Origin: Amoebophilaceae bacterium
GTDB lineage: Bacteria; Bacteroidota; Bacteroidia; Cytophagales; Amoebophilaceae
Length of the DNA: 24,094 nt
Assembly: GCA_023257955.1 (NCBI GenBank)
Contig: JALRAY010000008.1
Coordinates: 1 to 24,094, forward strand
Direction: 5' to 3'
Each line of letters begins with the position of its first letter. Within the stretch, counting starts at the first letter, position 1. The notes beneath the pieces were generated by a model, which saw only the letters and a list, made by a program, of their open reading frames with translations, made no database searches and was not told the origin of the DNA. The position numbers were made by a program, and so were the translations under genes. Shown here in pieces: positions 8,823 through 15,680 of the stretch.

Positions 8823-9002
8823 AAATGATATTAACGTGCTAGATGTCTAACTGTTGTATAAACGGATGGTGATTTCACGAGAACCGTGCCTATTAGTATT
8901 CGTATCAAAAGGCTACTTACACTACAAGAAAACGCACTCCGTTGAAGGCATATCGAAATCGCAACCTTGCAACATGTAACAATAGGCTACCGCATGTTGT
9001 GT

Positions 9003-10568
9003 TTATGCATTATTCATAGACGCTAAGAACTCTTCGTTATTCTTGGTGCCTTTCATTTTGCTCAACAAGAACTCCATCGCTTCTAGGGAGGTCATATCAG
9101 CCATAAACTTACGTAGAATCCATACACGTGAAAGGATTTCTTTGTCCATCAGTAGATCTTCTCTACGGGTGCTAGATGCGGGTATGTCTATAGCAGGATA
9201 GGTACGTCTGTTAGCTAGTTTTCTATCGAGTTGAAGTTCCATATTACCCGTTCCTTTGAATTCTTCAAAGATGACCTCATCCATTCTAGATCCTGTATCG
9301 ATGAGGGCTGTCGCTAATATGGTTAAAGAGCCCCCTTTCTCTACATTGCGCGCAGCGCCAAAGAATCTTTTGGGATTATATAATGCATTGGCATCTACCC
9401 CTCCAGAAAGGATTTTACCAGAGGATGGAATAACAATATTGTAGGCACGTGCTAGTCGGGTGATGGAGTCGAGTAGAATAACCACGTCATGCCCACACTC
9501 TACCATCCGTTTGGCTTTTTCTAATACCATGCTAGCCACCTTCGTTTGTCTTTCTGCGTGTTCGTCGAAAGTAGATGCTATCACCTCGCCTTTTACGTTT
9601 CGAGACATATCGGTTACTTCTTCGGGGCGTTCTCCTATGAGTAATACGATGAGGTATACCTCCGGATGGTTAGTGGTGATGGCATTGGCTATTTCTTTTA
9701 ATAAGACAGTTTTACCTGTTTTAGGAGGAGCTACGATCATCCCCCTCTGACCTTTCCCGATGGGAGCAAAAAGGTTTAAAACCCTTGTGGAGTATTGCTG
9801 TGGACCACCATCTAACCGGAACCGTTCTTGTGGAAAAATGGGGGTAAGGTTTTCAAAAGCTATACGATTTTTAATTTCATCAGGCACCCTATTGTTGATG
9901 GATTCTACTTTGAGCATAGCGAAATATTTTTCACCTTCTTTAGGCGCTCGTACACTCCCTTTTATCAGATCTCCTGTTTTTAAACCGAATAATTTGATTT
10001 GTGAGGGGGAAATATAAATATCTTCTGGACTAGCGAAGTAATTATGCTCTGCAAATCTTAAGAACCCATAACCATCTTGCATGACTTCTAATACACCTAT
10101 GCCATTAGTGATTACATCTGGTACTTCCACTTTTGCAGCGCCATTTTTTTGATTGCGTTTGTTGTTGTTATGGTTGTTATTAGTATTCTGATTGTTATTG
10201 TTATTCGCATGATTATGCTTATCACCTAATGATGCCTCTAGGGCATTGTTGGGCGTAGCGGTAGTTGAGTAAGAGCTGTTAGTAGTATTTTCCATATTAG
10301 TAAGTGATTCTTGGGGTTCATCATCAAGCTTGGAAGCTATAGGCGCTTCCTCCATGTCAGGTGTTAGAGATACTTCTGAGACCATCTTTATCTCCTTTTT
10401 GGGAGGCAATTCAGACTCGGGTATTCTAGCTTGTTGGTCTAAGATTTTATAGATTAAAGTTTGTTTATCGAATTTTTTAGCGTTTTTGATCTTTAGAGAC
10501 TCTGCAATATCTTTTAATTCAGTAATCAATAAAGTATCTAGTTCAGTTATGGTATACATATTTTTCAT
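9003..10568 (-). CDS. rho: Transcription termination factor Rho
   Basis: This 521-residue protein forms the hexameric RNA helicase that ends transcription. An N-terminal helical domain (about 1-50) is followed by a long low-complexity linker (about 60-150). The linker includes a dense Asn run around residues 118-140, encoded by AAC/AAT/CAT/CAA codons, with basic residues at its end. The RNA-binding cold-shock domain begins near GVLEVMQDGYGFLRF. The ATPase core shows APPKTGKT (Walker A), VVILLDSITRLARAYN (Walker B), the Q-loop SSGKILSGGVD and the R-loop FKGTGNMELQLDR. Two starts are possible, 10568 (used here) and 10559, which differ by three residues. Asn-rich or basic insertions of this type are common in Bacteroidota Rho. 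Confidence 0.97.
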   Translation of the reverse strand: MKNMYTITELDTLLITELKDIAESLKIKNAKKFDKQTLIYKILDQQARIPESELPPKKEIKMVSEVSLTPDMEEAPIASKLDDEPQESLTNMENTTNSSYSTTATPNNALEASLGDKHNHANNNNNQNTNNNHNNNKRNQKNGAAKVEVPDVITNGIGVLEVMQDGYGFLRFAEHNYFASPEDIYISPSQIKLFGLKTGDLIKGSVRAPKEGEKYFAMLKVESINNRVPDEIKNRIAFENLTPIFPQERFRLDGGPQQYSTRVLNLFAPIGKGQRGMIVAPPKTGKTVLLKEIANAITTNHPEVYLIVLLIGERPEEVTDMSRNVKGEVIASTFDEHAERQTKVASMVLEKAKRMVECGHDVVILLDSITRLARAYNIVIPSSGKILSGGVDANALYNPKRFFGAARNVEKGGSLTILATALIDTGSRMDEVIFEEFKGTGNMELQLDRKLANRRTYPAIDIPASSTRREDLLMDKEILSRVWILRKFMADMTSLEAMEFLLSKMKGTKNNEEFLASMNNA

Positions 10569-10941
10569 GGGTTATAGTTAAGTAATAGGTCATTAAAATG
10601 AGTGACGCTAAGGCTTCACGGAAAATGTTTAGCCTCCGTTGTTCTTATTGGATGATGAAGAATGATTCCTGGAATATTATGTAGAAGGTATTGGGGAATT
10701 TGTATAATACAGGGCAGGGCGTAACACCACGCAGACGCACTATCTTCTCAAGGTCTCTCACGGGCTGTCTACTACAATGATAGGGTATTATGGAAAATTT
10801 ATCAAATGTTGGGTATGAAAATAGTTACAAGAGAGTAGGCGACAAGCAGTCTAGAGACTACAAAAAGTCACTCGCCGTGCTTTCCATAGGTAGATAATAT
10901 CATTAATTTTTGTCCACTGCTTTCGATATGTAATCCAGTGA
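10569..10941. other. Intergenic region between rho and the ABC exporter gene
   Basis: About 370 bases lie upstream of rho and downstream of the ABC transporter gene, both on the minus strand. I see no gene or RNA. The rho leader and promoter should lie here, but no exact TAnnTTTG box is visible on the minus strand. CACTG/CAGTG arms around 10918-10939 could form a weak stem after the ABC gene. Confidence 0.5.
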
Positions 10942-12726
10942 CTACAGTTTTTTGACGTTAGTTATGGAAAATGATTCGCCTTGTAGCTTCCAGAATCTGG
11001 CATATACCCCTTCCTTGGTTAACAATTCGGAGTGCGTGCCTTGTTCTACGACTGTTCCGTTTTCTAATACACAAATGCGATCGGCTAGTTTGGCAGCAGA
11101 AAGTTTATGGGTAATATTCACAACGGTACGTCTTTTACTGACTTCCCTTAAGGTTGTTGCAAGCATCGCTTCCGTGGCATAATCTACAGCAGAAGTCGCT
11201 TCATCGAGTATGAGTATAGAAGGCTCACGTACAATGGCTCTGGCTATGGCCAACATTTGCCGTTGTCCTCCAGAAAGGTATTGTCCTCTTTCTTCCAATA
11301 CAGTATCATATCCTTGCGGGAACTGCATAATAAAGTCATGTGCCGCTGCATTTTTTGCAGCTTGTACGATCTGCTCGCGCGTTGCTTCCGGATAACCATA
11401 GCTAATATTTTCCAGTATCGTTCCTTCGAAAAGAATCGTCTCTTGGCTAACAACGCCTATTTGTCTTCGTAACACTGGCAAGGATACGTGATGCATATCC
11501 TTATCATCATACAAGATAGTCCCCACATCCGGAAAGAAAAATCCTAATAAGAGGTGTAGCAAAGTAGATTTCCCAACTCCAGTAGCGCCCACAAAAGCTA
11601 CATGTTCCCCTGGATGAATCTGAAAGGATACATTACGCAGGGTAGCAGTTTTGTCTTGATAAGCGAAGCCTACGTTAGCAAATGTAATCCCTCCTTTAAC
11701 AGCTATGGGGGTGTTAGGAGACTGTTCTACAGGTAAGTCAAAAAGATCTAATAAACGCTCTGTGGAAGCAATCACTTTTTGGAAATCAACCATAATCTCA
11801 GCAGCATCTGTGAAGGGAGTAAGCAACCGTGGCGTCAAGAACATCAGGATACTATAAATACCAACATTTAACTTTTCCTCTATAGTAAGAATACCGCCAT
11901 ATACTAATGTGACTAATAAGCCGAATAAAACTAGAAAGCGTATAGCAGGCTCCAAAACTGCTCCCCATTTAATGGCTTCAAAATTAGCTTCTCTATAATC
12001 TAAACTGACGCGTTCTAATCTTTGTTTTTCTATCTCCTCGGCTACAAAGCTTTTCGTAGTCAGCAACCGTAAAAGACTATTGGCTAACAAAGCACCTATG
12101 TTGCCTGCTTTTTTTCTGACGTTGAAATAATAAAAACCAATCTTTTTCCTAACCAGAAAGATGGCTAATACAATGATAGGAATGGGAGCAATGACGCCAA
12201 TGCCTACTTTAGGCGCTAAGTAAAAAAAGACCCCTCCTATAAAAAAGGTAGCACCTATTATTTCTATGATATTGTTAATTCCTTCTTCTAAAAAGCGCTC
12301 TAGTTGATTGATATCATCATTGAGGATAGAGAGCAGGTTACCTGTTTTTTGATCTAAAGAGGACCGCAAGGTGCTTTTTTGTACCCTTTCAAAAGCTTGT
12401 ACACGAAACGTATGTTGCACCAATTGCGCTAAATTCCACCACCGCGTAGAAGACAGATACTCAAATAAAGACTCTAAAGCATAAGTTATCATCATCAAAA
12501 GGCCTAACACCAATAACTGCACCTTTAAATCATGAAACCCGAAATTGGTTAACCAGGAGTTTTCTTTCGCTACTACCGTATTCACAGCCGTAGCCAGTAA
12601 AATCTCTGGCATTAGGTTAAACAACTTATTAAGGAAGGAATAAAATATAGCGGGCATGTAAGTACTACGAAAAGGTCGCACAAAATACAATAGCTTCAGA
12701 AAAGCACTACCTAGGGGTCTTTTCAT
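10942..12726 (-). CDS. ABC exporter, fused permease and ATP-binding domains (MsbA/multidrug type)
   Basis: This half-size exporter has an N-terminal six-helix membrane domain (about residues 1-320) and a C-terminal ATPase. Walker A is GATGVGKST (about 379-387), the signature LSGGQRQ (about 485), Walker B ILILDEATS (about 507), and the H-loop His is in NITHK (about 538). All catalytic residues are present. Such homodimers export lipids, lipid A cores, peptides or drugs, and the substrate cannot be read here. I place the start at the ATG at 12726 (594 residues). The frame is open to 12807, but a good promoter box at 12779-12786 lies inside that extension, and the extra residues do not look like the family N-terminus. 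It stands alone on its strand. Confidence 0.9.
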   Translation of the reverse strand: MKRPLGSAFLKLLYFVRPFRSTYMPAIFYSFLNKLFNLMPEILLATAVNTVVAKENSWLTNFGFHDLKVQLLVLGLLMMITYALESLFEYLSSTRWWNLAQLVQHTFRVQAFERVQKSTLRSSLDQKTGNLLSILNDDINQLERFLEEGINNIIEIIGATFFIGGVFFYLAPKVGIGVIAPIPIIVLAIFLVRKKIGFYYFNVRKKAGNIGALLANSLLRLLTTKSFVAEEIEKQRLERVSLDYREANFEAIKWGAVLEPAIRFLVLFGLLVTLVYGGILTIEEKLNVGIYSILMFLTPRLLTPFTDAAEIMVDFQKVIASTERLLDLFDLPVEQSPNTPIAVKGGITFANVGFAYQDKTATLRNVSFQIHPGEHVAFVGATGVGKSTLLHLLLGFFFPDVGTILYDDKDMHHVSLPVLRRQIGVVSQETILFEGTILENISYGYPEATREQIVQAAKNAAAHDFIMQFPQGYDTVLEERGQYLSGGQRQMLAIARAIVREPSILILDEATSAVDYATEAMLATTLREVSKRRTVVNITHKLSAAKLADRICVLENGTVVEQGTHSELLTKEGVYARFWKLQGESFSITNVKKL

Positions 12727-12778
12727 AGTAAAATTTTTGGGAGGTAATAGAGTGAATAAAATTTTATGGTAGACAAGA

Positions 12779-12807
12779 CAAAAATAAAGATTCCTGATAA
12801 CTATCAA
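12779..12807 (-). promoter_or_regulatory. Bacteroidota-type promoter of the ABC exporter gene
   Basis: On the minus strand, TTG (12807-12805) and TATTTTTG (12786-12779) are 18 bases apart. These match the -33 and -7 (TAnnTTTG) elements of the Bacteroidota primary sigma factor. The start codon chosen for the exporter lies about 52 bases downstream. This supports the shorter reading of that gene. Confidence 0.5.
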
Positions 12808-13225
12808 TATCTCTCTAACTCCTTTTGTAGTTTTTTACACGTATGCCCTATGATATAGACTCCTGATGCCACATACTGCACATGCCGTAAGCAAACATAC
12901 ACACAACAGCGCGCAACATTTTACAAAGGGCTTATGGAAATATAATCATCATGTATCTACACGTACTATTACTGCTACTGCAGCAACACGTAGGTCGCGA
13001 CCACGTTCCAAAAAAAAATTTCGTAAAATCTTACCACCCTGAACAAACTTTTACGCATATTTGCCAACACATCACCAAGCATGTATTAAGAAAAATGAAG
13101 TCAACTGGTATAGAACGTGCTTCAACACTTTTAAAGATTCGCAGAATGTCATTATACACATGTCAATGCTTGGGATGTTCCGTCATAGCATCATTGAATC
13201 ATAACTACTAATTTCTTAAAGGATA
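12808..13225. other. Intergenic region between divergent ABC exporter and fmt genes
   Basis: More than 400 bases lie between divergent genes. A plus-strand frame of 86 codons crosses it (12951-13211), but its composition and content (Lys/His/Thr-rich, no recognisable motif) do not look coding. No tRNA, riboswitch or repeat was recognised. CATATTTG at 13056-13063 is one base off the -7 consensus and could serve fmt, but it is far (about 160 bases) from the start. Confidence 0.5.
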
Positions 13226-14164
13226 ATGAACCAAATACGTATTGTTTTTATGGGTACTTCAGATTTTGCCGTACCTAGTTTACAGATTTTGTTGGAGAAA
13301 GGGTATCAGGTAGGTGCGGTAGTTACAGTGCCTGATAAACCACAAGGTAGAGGGTGTAATATTTTGCCTTCACCCATTAAAGTGTTTGCGGACGAGAAGG
13401 GTATCCCCGTGCTACAACCTGATGATTTAGGAGATGCTGATTTTATAGCAGCACTAGAAAGTTATCATGCCCATTTGTATGTGGTAGTCGCCTTTCGCAT
13501 GTTACCTGCAGTGGTATGGCAAAAACCACCATTAGGCACTATTAATCTCCATGCTTCGCTACTGCCGAACTACAGAGGCGCAGCACCTATCAATTGGGCT
13601 ATCATCAAAGGAGAAAAGAAAACAGGGCTCACTACTTTTTTCATAGATGAGGCTTTGGATACCGGTAATATTTTGCTGCAAGCAGAAGAACCTATTTATA
13701 CCGTGGATACCGTTGGCACTTTATCCGTAAGACTCAAATACAAAGGCGCTAAGTTGGTACTACAATCAGTAAAAGCTATAGCAGATGGAAAAGCAATAGC
13801 CACCCCGCAACCAACAGCATCTGACGTTATAGGCTATAAAGCACCAAAAATCTATAAAAAAAATTGCGAAATCGATTGGTCCCGATCTACGGAAGAGGTT
13901 TATAACTTTATTCGTGGCTTAGCTCCATATCCAGGAGCATATACCATATTACAGGATAAGCAAGTGAAAATACTCACCACGTATCCGTTAGAACTAAGCG
14001 GTATGTTGCCAGGGGCTTTATATTCTGATGGCAAAAGTTATCTCCATATAGGTACCTCAGACGGTGTCTTAGCGATTGAAGCATTGCAACCTGCTGGCAA
14101 AAAAATCATGGATATACAATCGTTTTTGCAGGGGCATAAGTTATGCGCACCTTCTTTAAAGTAA
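13226..14164 (+). CDS. fmt: Methionyl-tRNA formyltransferase
   Basis: This 312-residue enzyme formylates Met-tRNAfMet using 10-formyl-tetrahydrofolate, so translation can start with formyl-methionine. The N-terminal Rossmann domain begins IRIVFMGTSDFAVPSL. The catalytic block INLHASLLPNYRGAAPINW carries the family Asn-x-His, with the SLLPxYRG signature. The catalytic Asp should lie in TTFFIDEALDTGNIL. The loop DKPQGRG that contacts tRNA is present. The C-terminal OB-like domain (about 205-312) contains APKIYKKNCEIDW and FIRGLAPYPGAY. Length and order are normal. The ATG follows a purine-rich AAAGGATA, one of the few plausible ribosome-binding sites in the window. The gene stands alone. Confidence 0.96.
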   Translation: MNQIRIVFMGTSDFAVPSLQILLEKGYQVGAVVTVPDKPQGRGCNILPSPIKVFADEKGIPVLQPDDLGDADFIAALESYHAHLYVVVAFRMLPAVVWQKPPLGTINLHASLLPNYRGAAPINWAIIKGEKKTGLTTFFIDEALDTGNILLQAEEPIYTVDTVGTLSVRLKYKGAKLVLQSVKAIADGKAIATPQPTASDVIGYKAPKIYKKNCEIDWSRSTEEVYNFIRGLAPYPGAYTILQDKQVKILTTYPLELSGMLPGALYSDGKSYLHIGTSDGVLAIEALQPAGKKIMDIQSFLQGHKLCAPSLK

Positions 14165-14232
14165 TTTCAACTGGTACTTTTTGAAGCGGGATATGCCTAC
14201 CACTGTCATATGAATCACTACCAAAGCCCGTC

Positions 14233-14376
14233 TTGTCCTGAAATAGTTTACACTAACGGTGTAAAAATATGGACAAAAAATAAAAGAAATTTTAGAAACG
14301 CAAGATGCCAAAAACAGGAATGTGGTCAAGCGGAAAAACTATTTTACAAACATAGAAAAACATAAAATTATCCGAA
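14233..14376 (+). mobile_element. Truncated IS-like fragment between fmt and the group II intron
   Basis: From 14233 the sequence TGTCCTGAAATAGTTTACAC resembles the end of an insertion sequence. It is followed by a small inverted repeat (TTTACAC, TAACG, GTGTAAA). A frame without a start codon then reads KIKEILETQDAKNRN and on to about 14380, where it meets the 3' end of the intron. The Lys/Glu-rich reading looks like a transposase N-terminus, but I cannot name the family. The inverted repeat could also act as a weak terminator for fmt. Confidence 0.35.
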
Positions 14377-14443
14377 ATTGGGATAGGAGCCCCTTTCGCC
14401 CCCTCCCACACCACCGTACGTATGGGTCCGTATACGGCGGTTC
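14377..14443 (-). ncRNA. Group II intron domains V and VI
   Basis: Domain V spans about 14442-14409 on the minus strand. ACCGCCGTA pairs with TACGGTGGT around a bulge, a short distal stem with one mismatch and a GACC-like loop, and the CGC catalytic triad is present in the lower stem. Domain VI spans about 14407-14380. GGGA pairs with TCCC, and GGGGGC pairs with GCTCCT (two G.T pairs) around a GAAAGGG loop. Between these stems an unpaired A at 14384 is left bulged, 8 nt from the proposed 3' end AAT. The arrangement fits the branch-point of group II introns, so the splicing core looks largely intact. Confidence 0.75.
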
Positions 14444-14945
14444 GTAATTATTGACTCCTTAATGGAGCAGGATTTCTAGATTATGACTTGTTAGGTCTAG
14501 CTGTCCCTCCGAGGGAATACTCCGCTGGAATTCACCATTGTTTTGGCCTTCGGATTTTTGTTAATTGTGGGTTCTTTATCTATTTTCCATACTTTACTTT
14601 CCTTTAATTACGTTCGGTCCTTCATATCCTTTTTCGGGGATACTACTATGACCTCTGCTGACTTTATAGGACAACAGATCTCCCAGGGTAAGACGTATTA
14701 CCTTCTCGGCAGAACCACTGAGTCTACTTGAAGATACTTTGGTAGACTTGTACTTCGTCTTAAACCGCAGACTCGTCCGTCTCCCCCTGCCTATACGCAG
14801 TTTTTGTTCATCGGCTCGCCGATTTGCTACACACTTCCTTCAGCGGCAACCTCACGGGTGACACCTTGTGTTCCGCTAATCCTTCAGGCCTACCAGCCTG
14901 GATAGAGGACTTGCACCTCCTAGTAATGCGCCATGCCTGGCGCAC
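14377..14945 (-). mobile_element. Group II intron lacking its reverse transcriptase gene (ORF-less, 569 nt)
   Basis: Read on the minus strand, the element starts with GTGCGCCAGGCATGGCGCA, the GUGYG-type 5' boundary of group II introns with its first hairpin. The conserved domain I blocks follow (GGAGGTGCAAGTCC, GTGAGG...CTGAAGGAAG, GTCAGCAGAGGTCATAGTAG, GAAGGACCGAACG). It ends with domains V and VI. Where the reverse transcriptase/maturase should begin there is an ATG with only four codons before a stop (14590-14576). Only about 150 nt of domain IV scar separates that point from domain V, so the protein gene of roughly 1.3-1.8 kb is absent. Both termini are recognisable, so it might still splice or move if a maturase is supplied from another locus. 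The exact 3' end (14377) is set from the branch-point spacing and could be off by one or two bases. Confidence 0.8.
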
Positions 14946-14978
14946 GGTTGCTTCGGCGCCTGCAGCTCCTCGCAATGA
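14946..14978 (-). repeat. Half copy of a MITE-like inverted repeat, abutting the group II intron
   Basis: The minus strand reads TCATTGCGAGGAGC, then CAGGCG and GAAGCAACC. This matches one arm of the complete element at 23116-23193 with only a handful of differences. The copy begins in the truncated lipoprotein gene and stops exactly at the 5' end of the intron. The other half is missing. Confidence 0.7.
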
Positions 14979-15263
14979 CTGCTTTTCACTCCCGTCATAT
15001 GTAAAAACAAGATGGCTACCTTCTATGGTTGTGGTGTGTATCTCGAAGTTGTTATCGTTTACAGTGCTTGAATGGCTTTGGGATTTGTGTGGGGTTGTTA
15101 ATAGTTCCTCAGCTGTGGAATGTATGGGGGCTTGTGGTTGTGGGTTGGGGAGTATGGTTTCGTTAAAGCTGCAGCTGGTTAATAGTTGGCATAGGAGTAA
15201 TAGGGTGGCTATGCTTCTGTTAGCTTTTGTGATATGTGTTTTGTTTGTTATTGCGTGCTTCAT
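14979..15263 (-). pseudogene. Truncated lipoprotein gene (N-terminal 95 codons only)
   Basis: The minus-strand frame starts at an ATG (15261-15263). It encodes a basic N-region, a hydrophobic stretch (IATLLLLCQLLTS) and a clean lipobox LTSC with Cys31. A Pro/Gln/Ser/His-rich segment follows, then NNFEIHTTTIEGSHLVFTYDG at about 71-91. After codon 95 the reading runs into the MITE-like repeat and then the group II intron (an artificial fusion to 151 codons), so the mature protein is lost. Secreted lipoproteins with long repeat domains are typical surface or effector proteins in this bacterial group. Which domain followed here is unknown. The signal peptide and first domain look undamaged, so truncation may be fairly recent. 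Confidence 0.6.
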
Positions 15264-15680
15264 GGTAAGTTGTTGTAAGGTGAATGATTGGGTATTAACG
15301 TGCTTTTCAGCGCTTAGCAGTGCCTAAGCGGGCGCATGTGGTCAACGATAATGGAGTATTAGCTGAATTACAATTGAGTATGCTAAAATGCTTGCCACCC
15401 GATAGATGCTAAAAGTGCTGATCCTTTCTTCTTTCATCATAGCGGAAAGACATCACAATAGCAGCCGCCGCTTTGCCTAGAGTGGCGTTATGTCACATTT
15501 TTTAATTAGATTCGAAGCCATTGAGGCAACAGACGCACGAGAAGTGCTAGCACTTCTCGTGCGTCAAGGGTAAAAGAGCAATAATGCTGTCTGTAAACTA
15601 GCGCAGCAAGCAAGGGCCTATTATCATTCCAACAAAAGTTGCCATACTAGCGTGCTGCTTCCTACAAACATCATAGTACT
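15264..15680. other. Intergenic region between the lipoprotein remnant and mutL
   Basis: About 420 bases without a gene. It should hold the old lipoprotein promoter (minus) and the mutL promoter (plus), although no exact TAnnTTTG box stands out. Its main feature is the perfect palindrome at 15532-15565. No RNA gene was recognised. Confidence 0.5.
15532..15565. repeat. Perfect 34-bp palindrome upstream of mutL
   Basis: The 34 bases starting GACGCACGAGAAGTGC are identical to their own reverse complement, with no spacer at the centre (TGCTAGCA). The stem would be 17 bp with no mismatch. It lies 116 bases before the mutL start and is followed by AAGGG rather than a T-run, so it is not a normal intrinsic terminator. 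It could be a protein-binding site, a cruciform or the relic of an inverted insertion. Confidence 0.8.

Noticed and set aside
8823..9002. Possible tRNA or small RNA between rbfA and rho
   Set aside because: No TΨC-like GTTCGANTC, no cloverleaf and no clear stem were found.
12951..13211. Plus-strand frame of 86 codons upstream of fmt
   Set aside because: No recognisable motif, unusual composition with His/Lys/Thr, and no supporting start signal. It occupies what is probably the divergent promoter region.
14543..14731. Plus-strand hydrophobic frame of 62 codons (MAFGFLLIVGSLS...)
   Set aside because: It is the antisense of the group II intron's domain I-IV RNA, so the hydrophobic reading is an artefact of a structured RNA element.
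14808..15263. Minus-strand frame of 151 codons as one intact protein
   Set aside because: Only the first 95 codons are lipoprotein. The rest is a read-through of repeat and intron DNA.
14824..15327. Plus-strand frame of 167 codons (PAWIEDLHLLVMRHAWR...)
   Set aside because: It runs antisense through the 5' end of the intron, the MITE half and the lipoprotein remnant. Frames like this are often wrongly annotated as hypothetical proteins next to group II introns.
15532..15565. The 34-bp palindrome as an intrinsic terminator
   Set aside because: Neither side is followed by a T-run, and it lies upstream of, not after, the nearby plus-strand gene.
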